Positions 1 to 8,584 of a stretch of DNA of 64,000 bases are shown in pieces (the first letter of the stretch is position 1; each line of letters starts with the position of its first letter). Both the position numbers and the translations under genes were made by a program. Location: contig NZ_LDCP01000001.1 of assembly GCF_001021555.1 (NCBI RefSeq), forward strand, positions 248,001 to 312,000, in the 5' to 3' direction. The notes below the pieces were generated by a model, which searched no databases, had not been told where the DNA came from, and saw nothing but the letters and a program-made list of their open reading frames with translations. Source of the stretch: Aurantiacibacter marinus. GTDB lineage: Bacteria > Pseudomonadota > Alphaproteobacteria > Sphingomonadales > Sphingomonadaceae.

Positions 1-57
1 GACACTGCTGAAGCCAAGCAGGTTGTGATTGAAGCGATTGAGCGCGCGAAGGGGTAG
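1..57 (+). CDS. C-terminal fragment of an unidentified protein
   Basis: An open frame entering from the left edge encodes the last 18 residues (DTAEAKQVVIEAIERAKG) and ends in TAG. The helical, charged tail is too short to assign a family. After it, bases 58-176 hold no gene that I can support. Confidence 0.5.
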   Translation, partial: DTAEAKQVVIEAIERAKG

Positions 58-176
58 GGTAAAAAAACTGCCTGTTATCAAGCTGTTTGCAAACATTCGC
101 GACGCTGCGCTAAACGTAGATCGCTACGGCAGAAAAGTGTCGGGCCGGACTGGACGTATCGCAATGGGAAACAGGC

Positions 177-932
177 ATGGTTCGATTGCTCTTGAATAGA
201 ATGGCAGAAGTCCTGCGCGACGGGTTGCGCATCTGGCGAATGGCCCCGCTTATTCCTGCGCTGATTGTGTTGCCTGAATTTGCTCAACACATCGCCGAGA
301 TACAGATAGGCATGTTCGAAAGCCGCGATGCCGGGGTGGCTTTGGCGGATGATCCTACACGGTGGGCCTTCGGGTACATCAAGATAGCCGGATTGGTTCT
401 GGCGATATTCGCGGCGGTCCGTTTCTGGGGAGGGTTACGTACCGGACAGCGGTGGTGGGATCTCTCGGCCATTGGCTGGCGCAATGTTGGCATTGCTATC
501 GTTCTGACTGTGCTGACTTCGTTACCCGGAAAACTTCTTGAAAGTAGTATCGGGGAAGAGAAAGCGGGATGGATCGATATTGCCCTCGGTTTGGCCACGC
601 TGCCACTCATCGTCTTGCTGGTGCACGGGCTTTCCGGCAACCGGGAAAGCAGCTTGGGCAGCGTATTTCGAAATGGCTGGCTGGCGGCCATACGAATTCT
701 CGTCTTCGCTGCACTGGTTTGGCTGCCACTGCAGTTTCTGCACAGCAAGAACCACGACTGGGCATTCGGCGCACCCGACGCGCTTGTTTGGGGTCTTATG
801 GTCTTCGACAGCTTGGTTGTGGGATTGCTGGCCACAATGGCCGGAACGGCCATCCATCATGGCGCAGTCCCATTGCGCGAGAAAATTGCGCCTCCAGTGG
901 GAAATGCCACGGCAGATCTTCAACCAATCTAG
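177..932 (+). CDS. Hypothetical multi-pass membrane protein
   Basis: 251 residues with about five or six hydrophobic segments (near residues 22-40, 68-82, 102-118, 134-150, 172-188 and 205-225), so it is predicted to sit in the inner membrane. The start ATG follows a purine-rich stretch (GGGAAACAGGC). I do not recognise a family. It ends 57 nt before the convergent mechanosensitive channel gene and looks monocistronic. No function can be assigned from the sequence. Confidence 0.75.
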   Translation: MVRLLLNRMAEVLRDGLRIWRMAPLIPALIVLPEFAQHIAEIQIGMFESRDAGVALADDPTRWAFGYIKIAGLVLAIFAAVRFWGGLRTGQRWWDLSAIGWRNVGIAIVLTVLTSLPGKLLESSIGEEKAGWIDIALGLATLPLIVLLVHGLSGNRESSLGSVFRNGWLAAIRILVFAALVWLPLQFLHSKNHDWAFGAPDALVWGLMVFDSLVVGLLATMAGTAIHHGAVPLREKIAPPVGNATADLQPI

Positions 933-989
933 CCCGAGGCGATCAATCTGGTTTTCGCCAGTTTGCGCGCATTTCAACGAGCGTGAACT

Positions 990-2462
990 CTACTCCACTG
1001 GTCTGTCGCTATCGAGCAGGTCGTTCTTCTGCTCTCCCGCATCCTGCCGCTCCGCATCAACCATGCGCTCGACTTCGTTTTCGGGCGCGACGTCTTCTTC
1101 TTCAAGTGAGCGGGCTGGCGATTTCGGAGCTTTCGGCGCGGGCGGCGGTGCGGGCGAAGGCGCGGGACGCTCGCTGACGTTTTCGAATGGCAGGCTGGCA
1201 GTGCGCTGGTCGAAGCGCAGGCGATAAATCGGTTCCGGCAAAGCGAAGCCTGCGTCCTCCAGCGCGCCCTTACAGGCTGCAATGGAGCGGCTTCTGGCCT
1301 TGTGGAAATCGGCCTCGCGCTGATCGATCCAGCCAAGGAACCTTAGAACCACGTTGGAATCGCCTACTTCGACAATCCGTACCTCGGCAGCTGGATTGTT
1401 CAGCACGAAAGACAAGCCACCAAGTGTTTCCTGCCCCAGGCAGCGCGCAGCCTCTGCATCGTCATCCGCATCCACGCCCAGCACAAAATCGAACCGTCGC
1501 TGAGGGTTGCGGGTGTAGTTGAGGATCGTGCCTTTGAAGACGGTGGAATTGGGAATGCGCAGGTGGTTGCCATCCAGCGTCATCATTATAGTGGCGCGGC
1601 TGGTCAGCCGGATCACGCGGCCCTCCTGACCCTCGATCACAACGTGATCATTGGCGCGGAACGGCTGGCGCAAACTGAGCATCAGGCTGGCGACATAATT
1701 CTCGATCGTGTCGCGCATGGCAAAGCCCAGGGCGACACCAATCACGCCTGCACCGCCCAGTACCGCGCCCATCAGAGCGCCCGCACCGATCATATCGAGC
1801 GCAACCACCGCGGCGAGAATAACGAATATGAAACGCAGTGCGCTGGAGATTAGCTCGGCCAGAAAGACATTGGGCGCGATCCGGGTCCACAGGCCGCGAA
1901 AGGACGCGAGCAAATAGCCGAAACCTGCAATCAGCAGGCCAACCACCACCGCAAAACCCACCAAGGGCACCATCCGCCAGGCGTCCCGAAGCTTGTCCTC
2001 CAGCCCGCCTACGCCCGCACCGATGTTCACCGAAACATCGCGTTCGATCGCATTTTCAACCGTTACCACGCCGTCCACTCCGATGGCGATGCTTTCCGCC
2101 CTCGCCGCGGCCTCCGCATCGGGCGCAGTGCCTGTCAGGGAAACGACGCCTTCGGATACGCTGACCGTCACAGCAGAAAGGCTGGGCACGTTGGCGAAAA
2201 TATCGGCGAGGCGCGCGGCGATGCGATCATCCGCGCCGTCAACCTGTTCGACCTCGATGGATCCCGCTTCGGGCGCGTTCGGCACGGCCTCGGACGCGGG
2301 GGCATCTGGCACAATCGCTGCCTGCGCAGTTGCAACGCCCCCAGCTAACGGGAGGACCAGCAGGAGCGGGGCAAAAAGGCGTGCGAGTGTTTTCAGAAGA
2401 GTGCGGCGATACCCTGGAAGCCGAATGTCAGCGCCACAGGAAGGCCGATTGCCGCGCACCAC
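990..2462 (-). CDS. Mechanosensitive ion channel (MscS family) with N-terminal BON domain
   Basis: Up to 490 residues. Order: signal peptide (LARLFAPLLLVLPLAGG... ending near ATAQA), a periplasmic BON domain (about residues 78-140, with the GVVSLTGTAPD strand-turn), three membrane segments (about 165-250) and an MscS core with the typical Gly/Ala-rich pore helix (GAVLGGAGVIGVALGFAMRD) and beta domain (EGQEGRVIRLTSRATIM), then a Pro-rich charged tail. MscS channels release solutes under hypo-osmotic shock; the BON domain probably contacts the periplasm or outer membrane. The start is uncertain: the ATG used here would overlap the upstream gene by 70 nt and put 22 odd residues before the signal peptide. 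A CTG at 2396, overlapping the upstream TGA by one codon shift, would begin exactly at the signal peptide. Confidence 0.85.
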   Translation of the reverse strand: MVRGNRPSCGADIRLPGYRRTLLKTLARLFAPLLLVLPLAGGVATAQAAIVPDAPASEAVPNAPEAGSIEVEQVDGADDRIAARLADIFANVPSLSAVTVSVSEGVVSLTGTAPDAEAAARAESIAIGVDGVVTVENAIERDVSVNIGAGVGGLEDKLRDAWRMVPLVGFAVVVGLLIAGFGYLLASFRGLWTRIAPNVFLAELISSALRFIFVILAAVVALDMIGAGALMGAVLGGAGVIGVALGFAMRDTIENYVASLMLSLRQPFRANDHVVIEGQEGRVIRLTSRATIMMTLDGNHLRIPNSTVFKGTILNYTRNPQRRFDFVLGVDADDDAEAARCLGQETLGGLSFVLNNPAAEVRIVEVGDSNVVLRFLGWIDQREADFHKARSRSIAACKGALEDAGFALPEPIYRLRFDQRTASLPFENVSERPAPSPAPPPAPKAPKSPARSLEEEDVAPENEVERMVDAERQDAGEQKNDLLDSDRPVE

Positions 2463-2782
2463 AGCAAGATCATTTCCTTGCGGAAAACGGGCGCAAGATC
2501 CGGATCGGTCGCTTCTGAATCAGTGAGCCGTTCCCAGCGCATTTCAAGCCAGCGGCAAGCCGGAATAATGGCGGCAACCAGCACGATAAGCGCGAAATAC
2601 GGCAGAACAGAGCCATGGCCCGTCTTAAGTTCCTGCATGGTCAGGAAAATGTGCAGGCCGGTGTAAACCAGCAGGCCGAACGCCACGTGATCGCTTACCT
2701 TGCGGCGCCAGTCTATCCCTGTTTCCGATTGCGCAACCGCCGGCTCTTGCCCGTGCGATCGGTGCGAAAGCGCTTTTGCCAT
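2393..2782 (-). CDS. Hypothetical small membrane protein
   Basis: 129 residues with three predicted membrane helices (about 34-50, 60-78 and 105-125) and a charged N-terminus and middle loop. Unknown family. It lies directly upstream of, and overlapping, the MscS gene on the same strand, so the two are probably co-transcribed. Its stop TGA overlaps a possible CTG start of the channel. Confidence 0.7.
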   Translation of the reverse strand: MAKALSHRSHGQEPAVAQSETGIDWRRKVSDHVAFGLLVYTGLHIFLTMQELKTGHGSVLPYFALIVLVAAIIPACRWLEMRWERLTDSEATDPDLAPVFRKEMILLWCAAIGLPVALTFGFQGIAALF

Positions 2783-2946
2783 CAGAATCCCCTTTCCAGT
2801 CCTTGTTTAACTGTATTTCAAATTTGCTGGCACAATTCAAGCTTGGCTGCCAATCAGGCGAACGGTTGAGAGATTTTGGGACAAGTCATGCACGAATCTT
2901 GCCAAACACTCTTCAAACCCGTGCTTCACATGCTAGAAGTGGTGGG

Positions 2947-3762
2947 ATGAGCCCTCTCGATAACGAAACTCTTGACGAAGATGCCTTGGTGCAAGCCATC
3001 GCAGAGGCCCCTTCCCATGCGGCCCCGAAACTGCCGCCGGAAGGCGGGCTCGAAGTCGTGTCCATCGCCAAAAGCTATGACAAGCGCAGCGTGCTCTCCG
3101 ACATATCGCTCAGTGTCGGGAAGGGCGAAGTGCTCGGCCTGCTCGGCCCCAACGGCGCGGGCAAGACGACGTGCTTCTATTCGATTATGGGGCTGGTGAA
3201 GCCTGACAGCGGCCGCATCCTGATGGACGGCGTCGATGTAACGCGCCTGCCGATGTACCGCCGCGCAATCCTGGGCCTGGGCTATCTGCCGCAGGAAACC
3301 AGTATTTTTCGCGGGATGACGGTGGAACAGAACATCAATTGCGTGCTGGAAATGGTAGAGCCGGACAAGGCCACCCGCGCCCGCGAACTGGAACGGCTGC
3401 TCGATGAATTTGGCCTTACCCGCCTGCGTTCCAGCCCCGCGATGGCGCTTTCTGGCGGTGAACGGCGGCGCTGCGAAATTGCGCGCGCCCTGGCGGCCAG
3501 CCCTTCCATCATGTTGCTTGACGAACCCTTTGCCGGAATCGACCCGCTGTCGATCAGCGATATTCGCGATCTGGTGGCGGATTTGAAAAACCGCGGCATC
3601 GGCGTGCTGATCACCGACCACAACGTTCGCGAAACGCTGGAAATCGTGGACCGCGCCTGCATTATCTACGGTGGGCAGGTGCTGTTCGCCGGCAGCCCGC
3701 AGGAACTGGTCGCAGACGAGAATGTGCGCCGCCTGTATCTCGGCGACAACTTTACCCTATGA
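2947..3762 (+). CDS. lptB: LPS export ABC transporter ATP-binding protein LptB
   Basis: 271 residues. ATPase of the LptB2FG complex, which pulls lipopolysaccharide out of the inner membrane toward the Lpt bridge; cytoplasmic face. Seen: Walker A (GPNGAGKTTC), Q-loop (YLPQETSIF), signature LSGGERRR, Walker B (IMLLDEPFAGID) and the H-loop (LITDHNVRE), all in LptB spacing. An acidic, non-conserved extension of about 35 residues precedes the ABC domain. I chose ATG 2947 because GGTGGG precedes it and the reading frame upstream is not protein-like. rpoN follows after 79 nt, the standard alphaproteobacterial lptB-rpoN order; lptA/lptC are not adjacent here. Confidence 0.95.
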   Translation: MSPLDNETLDEDALVQAIAEAPSHAAPKLPPEGGLEVVSIAKSYDKRSVLSDISLSVGKGEVLGLLGPNGAGKTTCFYSIMGLVKPDSGRILMDGVDVTRLPMYRRAILGLGYLPQETSIFRGMTVEQNINCVLEMVEPDKATRARELERLLDEFGLTRLRSSPAMALSGGERRRCEIARALAASPSIMLLDEPFAGIDPLSISDIRDLVADLKNRGIGVLITDHNVRETLEIVDRACIIYGGQVLFAGSPQELVADENVRRLYLGDNFTL

Positions 3763-3770
3763 TGCTTCAT

Positions 3771-3818
3771 CCCAGCCCGCAGGCTGGGGCGCGGTGTCAG
3801 CCCACAGGCTGGCACCGC
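3771..3818 (+). repeat. Two tandem related hairpins between lptB and rpoN
   Basis: Hairpin A: 3771-3777 (CCCAGCC) pairs with 3782-3788, loop CGCA. Hairpin B: 3791-3802 pairs with 3807-3818 over 12 bp with one T-G wobble, loop CACA. Both share the core CAGCC-CNCA-GGCTG. No T-tract follows, so these do not look like a simple intrinsic terminator; they may be an mRNA processing or stabilising element between the two cistrons. Confidence 0.7.
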
Positions 3819-3841
3819 TCGAGCGATAGCGGGCAAAACTA

Positions 3842-5278
3842 ATGGCCCTCGGTCCCCGCCTAGACCTGCGCCAATCCCAATCGCTGGTGATGACGCCGCA
3901 GTTGCAGCAGGCGATCAAGCTGCTGGCATTGTCCAATCTGGAAATTGAAACCTTCATCGGCGATGCGCTGGAAAGCAATCCGCTGCTGGAGGCAGGCGAA
4001 ATTCGCAGCGAAGAGCGGGAAGCCCCTGTGGAGGCCGAACCCCGCGATGCAACGTCTGCCGAGGGGGAACGCGCGCTTGATATAGACACCAGCGCGCTCG
4101 ACCGGGACCGCGATACGGGCGACTGGTCCGCGCAAATGTCCAGCGGCGGCGGGGAGGACGGACCGGACCTTGAAAACCGCGAAGGCGCAGAGCTTTCGCT
4201 GGCCGATCATCTGGAAGCGCAAGTCGGCGCCTGCGCGCCGGACCAACACGCCGCCTTCATTGCGCGCCATATTATCGGCCTGCTGGACGAGGCGGGATAT
4301 TTGCCCACTCCACTTCGCGAAATTGCCGGGGCGTTGAACGTGCCTATTGCCGATGTGGAGCGCGCGCTCGAATGCGTCCAATCGCTTGACCCTACAGGCG
4401 TCGGCGCGCGCACATTGTCCGAATGCCTCGCGTTGCAGGCCAAGGAAGCTGACCGCTACGATCCCTGCATGGAAGTGATGATCGACAACCTCGATCTCGT
4501 GGCCAAGGGCGCGTTTGCCCATATCCGCCGCATTTGCGGTGCGGATGAGGAAGACCTTGCCGAAATGCTGACCGAGCTGCGCAGCTACGATCCCAAGCCC
4601 GGCCTGCAATTCGGCGGCGGCACGAGTGCGGCCGTGGTGCCCGATATTCTGATCAGCGCCGGGGCAGATGGCGGCTGGGATATCAAACTGAACGAGGCCA
4701 CCCTGCCCAAACTGGTCGTCAACCGCAGCTATTACCTGGAAATGCGGGACGGTTGCCCCGGCAAGGAAGCGCGTGGCTGGCTTTCCGAAAAACTGGCCGA
4801 TGCCAATTGGCTGATCAAGGCGCTGGACCAGCGGCAAAAGACGATCCTGAAAACCGCCGCCGAAATCGTGAAGCAGCAGGACGGGTTCTTCCGCAAAGGC
4901 GTGTCGCACCTGCGCCCGCTGACACTGAAGACAGTGGCCGAGGCGATCGAGATGCACGAAAGCACCGTCAGCCGCGTCACCAGCAACAAATTCCTCCACT
5001 GCGAACGCGGCACGTTTGAACTGAAATACTTCTTCACCAGCGGCGTCGGCGGCGGAGAGGGCGGCGAAGGCGCGAGTGCGGAGGCAGTCAAGGCGCGCAT
5101 CAAGGCATTGTGCGATGCGGAAGACCCGAAGAAAGTGCTGTCGGACGATGCTTTGGTTGAGCTTTTGAAGGCGGAGGGGTTCGATCTGGCGCGGCGCACC
5201 GTAGCGAAATACCGCGAAGCTATCGGGATTGGTTCTTCAGTGCAGAGAAGGCGGGCGAAGAAGCTGGCGGGGATGTGA
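3842..5278 (+). CDS. rpoN: RNA polymerase sigma-54 factor RpoN
   Basis: 478 residues. Directs RNA polymerase to -24/-12 promoters that need an AAA+ activator such as NtrC. Seen: Gln/Leu-rich activator-interacting region I (LRQSQSLVMTPQLQQAIKLL), an acidic linker (about 50-120), the core-binding region, a helix-turn-helix (about residues 360-380, TLKTVAEAIEMHESTVSRV) and the C-terminal RpoN box (ARRTVAKYRE). Length is normal for the family. The usual downstream neighbour hpf is missing; the next gene is convergent. A near-perfect target promoter lies in front of glnK at 63.7 kb. Confidence 0.97.
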   Translation: MALGPRLDLRQSQSLVMTPQLQQAIKLLALSNLEIETFIGDALESNPLLEAGEIRSEEREAPVEAEPRDATSAEGERALDIDTSALDRDRDTGDWSAQMSSGGGEDGPDLENREGAELSLADHLEAQVGACAPDQHAAFIARHIIGLLDEAGYLPTPLREIAGALNVPIADVERALECVQSLDPTGVGARTLSECLALQAKEADRYDPCMEVMIDNLDLVAKGAFAHIRRICGADEEDLAEMLTELRSYDPKPGLQFGGGTSAAVVPDILISAGADGGWDIKLNEATLPKLVVNRSYYLEMRDGCPGKEARGWLSEKLADANWLIKALDQRQKTILKTAAEIVKQQDGFFRKGVSHLRPLTLKTVAEAIEMHESTVSRVTSNKFLHCERGTFELKYFFTSGVGGGEGGEGASAEAVKARIKALCDAEDPKKVLSDDALVELLKAEGFDLARRTVAKYREAIGIGSSVQRRRAKKLAGM

Positions 5279-5310
5279 TCCTCCACTGATGGCGGCACAT
5301 CCCCCGTAGC

Positions 5311-5910
5311 TCAAATCACGCTTTCCATCCTTAGTACTTTGCCCACCCACTCAGGCGCTTCCGCAGCATCGGCGAGCAGTTTGGCAACTTCTGCGCGGCT
5401 GGCCTTTCCGGACGGATCTGCATTCTCACCAAGTCGCACCTCGCCCGTGACTGCGTCATCCGTCAATGCGACGGGCCGCAGGATCGCATATTCCAATGGC
5501 GTGGCCATCAGGTGCTCATCCGCGGCGTGTTTTGCCTCAAGGTAATGCGCAAGATCGCTGTCCGGGTCCGGATCACCGGCCCCAACACTGCTCAACATGA
5601 CGAAGCGGCGCACGCCTTTCGAGACTGACAGGTCGATCAGCGCCATTGCGCCATCACGGTCGACCTTGTCAGTCATCTCTTCCGACGATCCGCCGCCCGC
5701 GCCTGCAGCAAACACCACGACTTCGCAGCCATCGGTAATGTCATCGGCAAGATCGGTCAGATCCCCGACGCGTTGTTCGACACCGTCTGGCAGGCCGCTG
5801 GTGTCGGAGCTTTGCCGTACCATCGCGACGGGGGCATGCCCCCTGCCTTGCAGTTCGCGAACGAGGTGCTGGCCGGTCTTGCCGGTCGATCCGGCGATGA
5901 GGATTTGCAT
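5311..5910 (-). CDS. NAD(P)-binding oxidoreductase, atypical SDR (NmrA/SDR5-like)
   Basis: 199 residues. N-terminal Rossmann motif (IAGSTGKTGQHLVREL) and a second cofactor stretch (VVVFAAGAGGG) are typical of atypical short-chain dehydrogenases that bind NAD(P)H; some act as redox sensors, others as reductases. The classical YxxxK dyad is replaced by a YLEAK stretch near residue 123. It lies 46 nt upstream of nothing co-directional except the dehydrogenase that starts further right, so co-transcription with that gene (which is upstream, same strand) is possible. Confidence 0.85.
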   Translation of the reverse strand: MQILIAGSTGKTGQHLVRELQGRGHAPVAMVRQSSDTSGLPDGVEQRVGDLTDLADDITDGCEVVVFAAGAGGGSSEEMTDKVDRDGAMALIDLSVSKGVRRFVMLSSVGAGDPDPDSDLAHYLEAKHAADEHLMATPLEYAILRPVALTDDAVTGEVRLGENADPSGKASRAEVAKLLADAAEAPEWVGKVLRMESVI

Positions 5911-5956
5911 TGGGTATTCTCCAGATAGGATTGTGCGTGTCCGGCGTTCGCCGTGA

Positions 5957-7336
5957 TCAGGGCAGGAAGATGGCCTTCGTGTTCACGAATTCCTTCATGC
6001 CGAAACCGCCGTGTTCACGCCCGTATCCGGAATCTTTCACGCCGCCGAACGGCATGTTTGGATCGGCCGCTCCAAACGAATTGATGCGGACCATGCCGGT
6101 GTCGAAATGATCACGGGCCAATTTGATCGCCTTGTCCTCGTCCTTGCTGAAAATACCGCCGCCGAGGCCATAGCGGCTGTCGTTTGCAATACGCATGGCG
6201 TCTTCATCATCCTTTGCACGGATGACCGAGGCGACCGGGCCGAACAATTCGTCGTCATAGGCGGGGGTGCCGGGCTTGCAATCGGCCAGAACGGTGGCTG
6301 GATAATAGAACCCTTCGCGCCCCTCCTCAGGGTCACCGCCGCACAGCAGGGTCGCGCCGCCGTCAACGCTCTTGCCGACTTGCTCGACCAGCGTATCGAA
6401 CTGTTCCTTGCTGCTTACTGGTCCAAGCTGAGTATCCTCATCGTTGGGATCACCCATCTTGGTAGCCTTCATCTGATCGACAAAGGCGGATACAAACGCG
6501 TCATACACGGCATCGACCACAACGAAGCGCTTTGCCGATACGCATGTCTCGCCGTTATTATAAAGGCGGCCTTGCACGCAGGTTTTGACTGCCAGCTCGA
6601 TATCCGCGTCTGCCAGCACGAGATAGGCATCGTTTGATCCCAGCTCGAGCACGGTCTTCTTCAAATTCTTGGCTGCAAGTTCGCCAATATGGCTGCCCGC
6701 GCCATCGCTTCCTGTCATGGTGACGGCGCGAATGAGCTTGTGCTCGATGATCTTGTCGGAAAGATCATGGCCAACAAGAACCACGTCGAAAAGGCCCGCA
6801 GGCAGGCCAGCTTCAAGGCACAGATCGCGCAGCAGCAGTCCGCTGCCGGTGCAGATGGATGCGTGCTTCAGGATTACAGCGTTCCCCGCCATCAGATTGG
6901 CCGCAAGGACGCGCGCGGGCTGATACAGCGGGAAATTCCACGGCTGGACGCTGTAGATAATGCCGATCGGCGCAAACGACACAATGCCGCGCTTTTCACC
7001 GCCGCTATACTCGCGCTCCTGATCGGCAAGTTCAGCGGGGCCGTTCTCAGCAGTGTATTCGAAGATGCCGGCGCACAGTTCGACTTCGGTTGCGCCGTCG
7101 CGCAGCAGCTTGCCCATCTCGCGCGTCATAAGCTGCGAAATCCTGTCGGAATTGCCGCGCAGAACCTTGGCAATCTGGCGAAGATACTCCGCCCGCTCCT
7201 CATGGCTCTTCTCGCGCCAGTCCAGAAAGGCGCTCTGTGCATGTTCGATTTTGCCGAACGCTTCCTGCTCGGACATGAGGTCGTATGTTGCCAGTGTTTC
7301 GCCAGTGGCAGGATTGCATGTTTGTATCTTGGTCAT
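5957..7336 (-). CDS. NAD(P)-dependent succinate-semialdehyde dehydrogenase (Sad/YneI type)
   Basis: 459 residues, the short length of the Sad/YneI subgroup of aldehyde dehydrogenases, which oxidise succinate semialdehyde to succinate in GABA or related catabolism. Seen: catalytic Asn134 (QPWNFP), Lys157, general base Glu231 (LELGSNDAYL) and nucleophile Cys265 (NNGETCVSAKRF). A Shine-Dalgarno GGGAG precedes the ATG. No GABA transaminase is nearby, so the physiological substrate is inferred from family only. Confidence 0.88.
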   Translation of the reverse strand: MTKIQTCNPATGETLATYDLMSEQEAFGKIEHAQSAFLDWREKSHEERAEYLRQIAKVLRGNSDRISQLMTREMGKLLRDGATEVELCAGIFEYTAENGPAELADQEREYSGGEKRGIVSFAPIGIIYSVQPWNFPLYQPARVLAANLMAGNAVILKHASICTGSGLLLRDLCLEAGLPAGLFDVVLVGHDLSDKIIEHKLIRAVTMTGSDGAGSHIGELAAKNLKKTVLELGSNDAYLVLADADIELAVKTCVQGRLYNNGETCVSAKRFVVVDAVYDAFVSAFVDQMKATKMGDPNDEDTQLGPVSSKEQFDTLVEQVGKSVDGGATLLCGGDPEEGREGFYYPATVLADCKPGTPAYDDELFGPVASVIRAKDDEDAMRIANDSRYGLGGGIFSKDEDKAIKLARDHFDTGMVRINSFGAADPNMPFGGVKDSGYGREHGGFGMKEFVNTKAIFLP

Positions 7337-7750
7337 CGAAAGCTCCCGTGAGGCCGCGACAGATGATCACATCTCCGGGGTGTATGGGATGCAATGGCGA
7401 CGAAATTGAAATTCATTCTCGCAACGGTTGCTGGAGATTAGCGTTCCTGTGCTGGTTGTCCGGGTTGCTTGCGCCGTGCGGGCCAGAGGCCGGGCCATGG
7501 GCGACAAAGTTGCAGCAAGCCATCATCGCGATGCAAAGCGCGAAAACCTTCACATTCTTGGGCGTCGAACGGCCGCGAAATTAACGCCTTTCCCCTGTGG
7601 CAAGGAAGACTCACCAAAAAGTCTTAACGTGCGAAACCGATTGTTAACCTTTTTTGGAGAGAAGTGTCGTGGTTAATTCATGGCAACACCTCCTACCGGG
7701 GGGTTACCACGAGACAGATAATTTCTCGGGAACTGTAAGGGGACCCTACA
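7337..7750. promoter_or_regulatory. 414-nt intergenic region with ctrA control elements
   Basis: Divergent region between the aldehyde dehydrogenase and ctrA. Its right half is A/T-richer and holds four TTAA half-sites (7581, 7624, 7644 and 7673; the one at 7644 reads TTAACCTT, close to the TTAACCAT half-site) and one CcrM-type GANTC site (GACTC, 7608-7612). In Caulobacter ctrA is autoregulated and its P1 promoter contains a GANTC site, so similar control is inferred. None of the half-sites has the exact TTAA-N7-TTAA spacing. I see no convincing gene in this stretch. Confidence 0.5.
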
Positions 7751-8446
7751 ATGCGTGTTTTGCTGATCGAAGACGAGCCAACAACCGCCAAGGCGATTGA
7801 ACTCATGCTCACCACTGAAGGCTTTAATGTCTATCAGACCGATCTGGGCGAGGAAGGCCTCGATCTGGGCAAGCTGTATGATTACGACATCATTCTGCTC
7901 GACCTCAATCTGCCGGACATGCACGGATATGACGTGCTGAAGAAGCTGCGCGTTGCCAAGGTGCAGACGCCGGTTCTGATCCTTTCCGGCATTGCCGAAA
8001 TGGACAGCAAGATCCGCTCCTTCGGTTTTGGCGCAGACGATTACGTGACCAAGCCATTCCACCGCGACGAACTGGTCGCCCGCATCCACGCCGTTGTGCG
8101 CCGTTCGAAGGGCCACAGCCAGTCGATCATCCGCACCGGCAAGCTGGCCGTGAACCTGGATGCCAAGACTGTCGAAGTCGAAAGCGCCCGCGTTCACCTG
8201 ACCGGCAAGGAATATGCGATGCTGGAACTGCTCTCGCTTCGCAAGGGCACCACGCTGACCAAGGAAATGTTCCTCAACCACCTGTATGGCGGCATGGACG
8301 AGCCTGAACTGAAAATCATCGACGTGTTCATCTGCAAGCTGCGCAAGAAGCTTTCCAGCGCATGCGGCGGGGACAATTATATCGAAACCGTATGGGGCCG
8401 GGGCTATGTGCTGCGCGATCCCGACGTAGAGGCCGAGGCTGCCTGA
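7751..8446 (+). CDS. ctrA: Cell cycle response regulator CtrA
   Basis: 231 residues. OmpR-type response regulator, master regulator of the alphaproteobacterial cell cycle, motility and often GTA genes. Receiver domain with phosphoacceptor Asp51 and acidic pocket (EDE at 7-9), Lys at the conserved KPF motif, then a winged-helix DNA-binding domain (about 125-225) whose recognition segment ([19 protein letters not shown]) is the CtrA signature. Length and sequence are typical. Downstream lies an intrinsic terminator before trmB. DivK, which controls CtrA phosphorylation, is encoded at 32.2 kb. Confidence 0.97.
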   Translation: MRVLLIEDEPTTAKAIELMLTTEGFNVYQTDLGEEGLDLGKLYDYDIILLDLNLPDMHGYDVLKKLRVAKVQTPVLILSGIAEMDSKIRSFGFGADDYVTKPFHRDELVARIHAVVRRSKGHSQSIIRTGKLAVNLDAKTVEVESARVHLTGKEYAMLELLSLRKGTTLTKEMFLNHLYGGMDEPELKIIDVFICKLRKKLSSACGGDNYIETVWGRGYVLRDPDVEAEAA

Positions 8447-8484
8447 AAAGCCGACTGATTTAGCCTATTTCGTCCCTGGTGGAC

Positions 8485-8550
8485 GGGGGGTACCCGAAAG
8501 TACCCCGGAAGTTAGCGAGGGCAATGTCCTTGCGCTTCCGGGGACTTTTT
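8485..8550 (+). terminator. Intrinsic terminator after ctrA, with a competing upstream hairpin
   Basis: The terminator stem 8503-8511 (CCCCGGAAG) pairs perfectly with 8535-8543 and is followed by ACTTTTTCTTT. An upstream stem, 8487-8493 (GGGGTAC) with 8500-8506, shares bases 8503-8506 with the terminator stem, so both cannot form fully at once. This is the geometry of an antiterminator/terminator pair, or simply nested structure in a ctrA terminator. Confidence 0.75.
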
Positions 8551-8584
8551 CTTTACGGCCCCGTTTTCTCTAAGAGGCTGGCAA

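Noticed and set aside
3860-4999. 379-codon minus-strand frame opposite rpoN
   Set aside because: RpoN has clear region I, helix-turn-helix and RpoN box on the plus strand.
7428-7676. 82-codon frame in the ctrA upstream region
   Set aside because: Runs through the TTAA/GANTC control sites, has no Shine-Dalgarno and no domain-like sequence.
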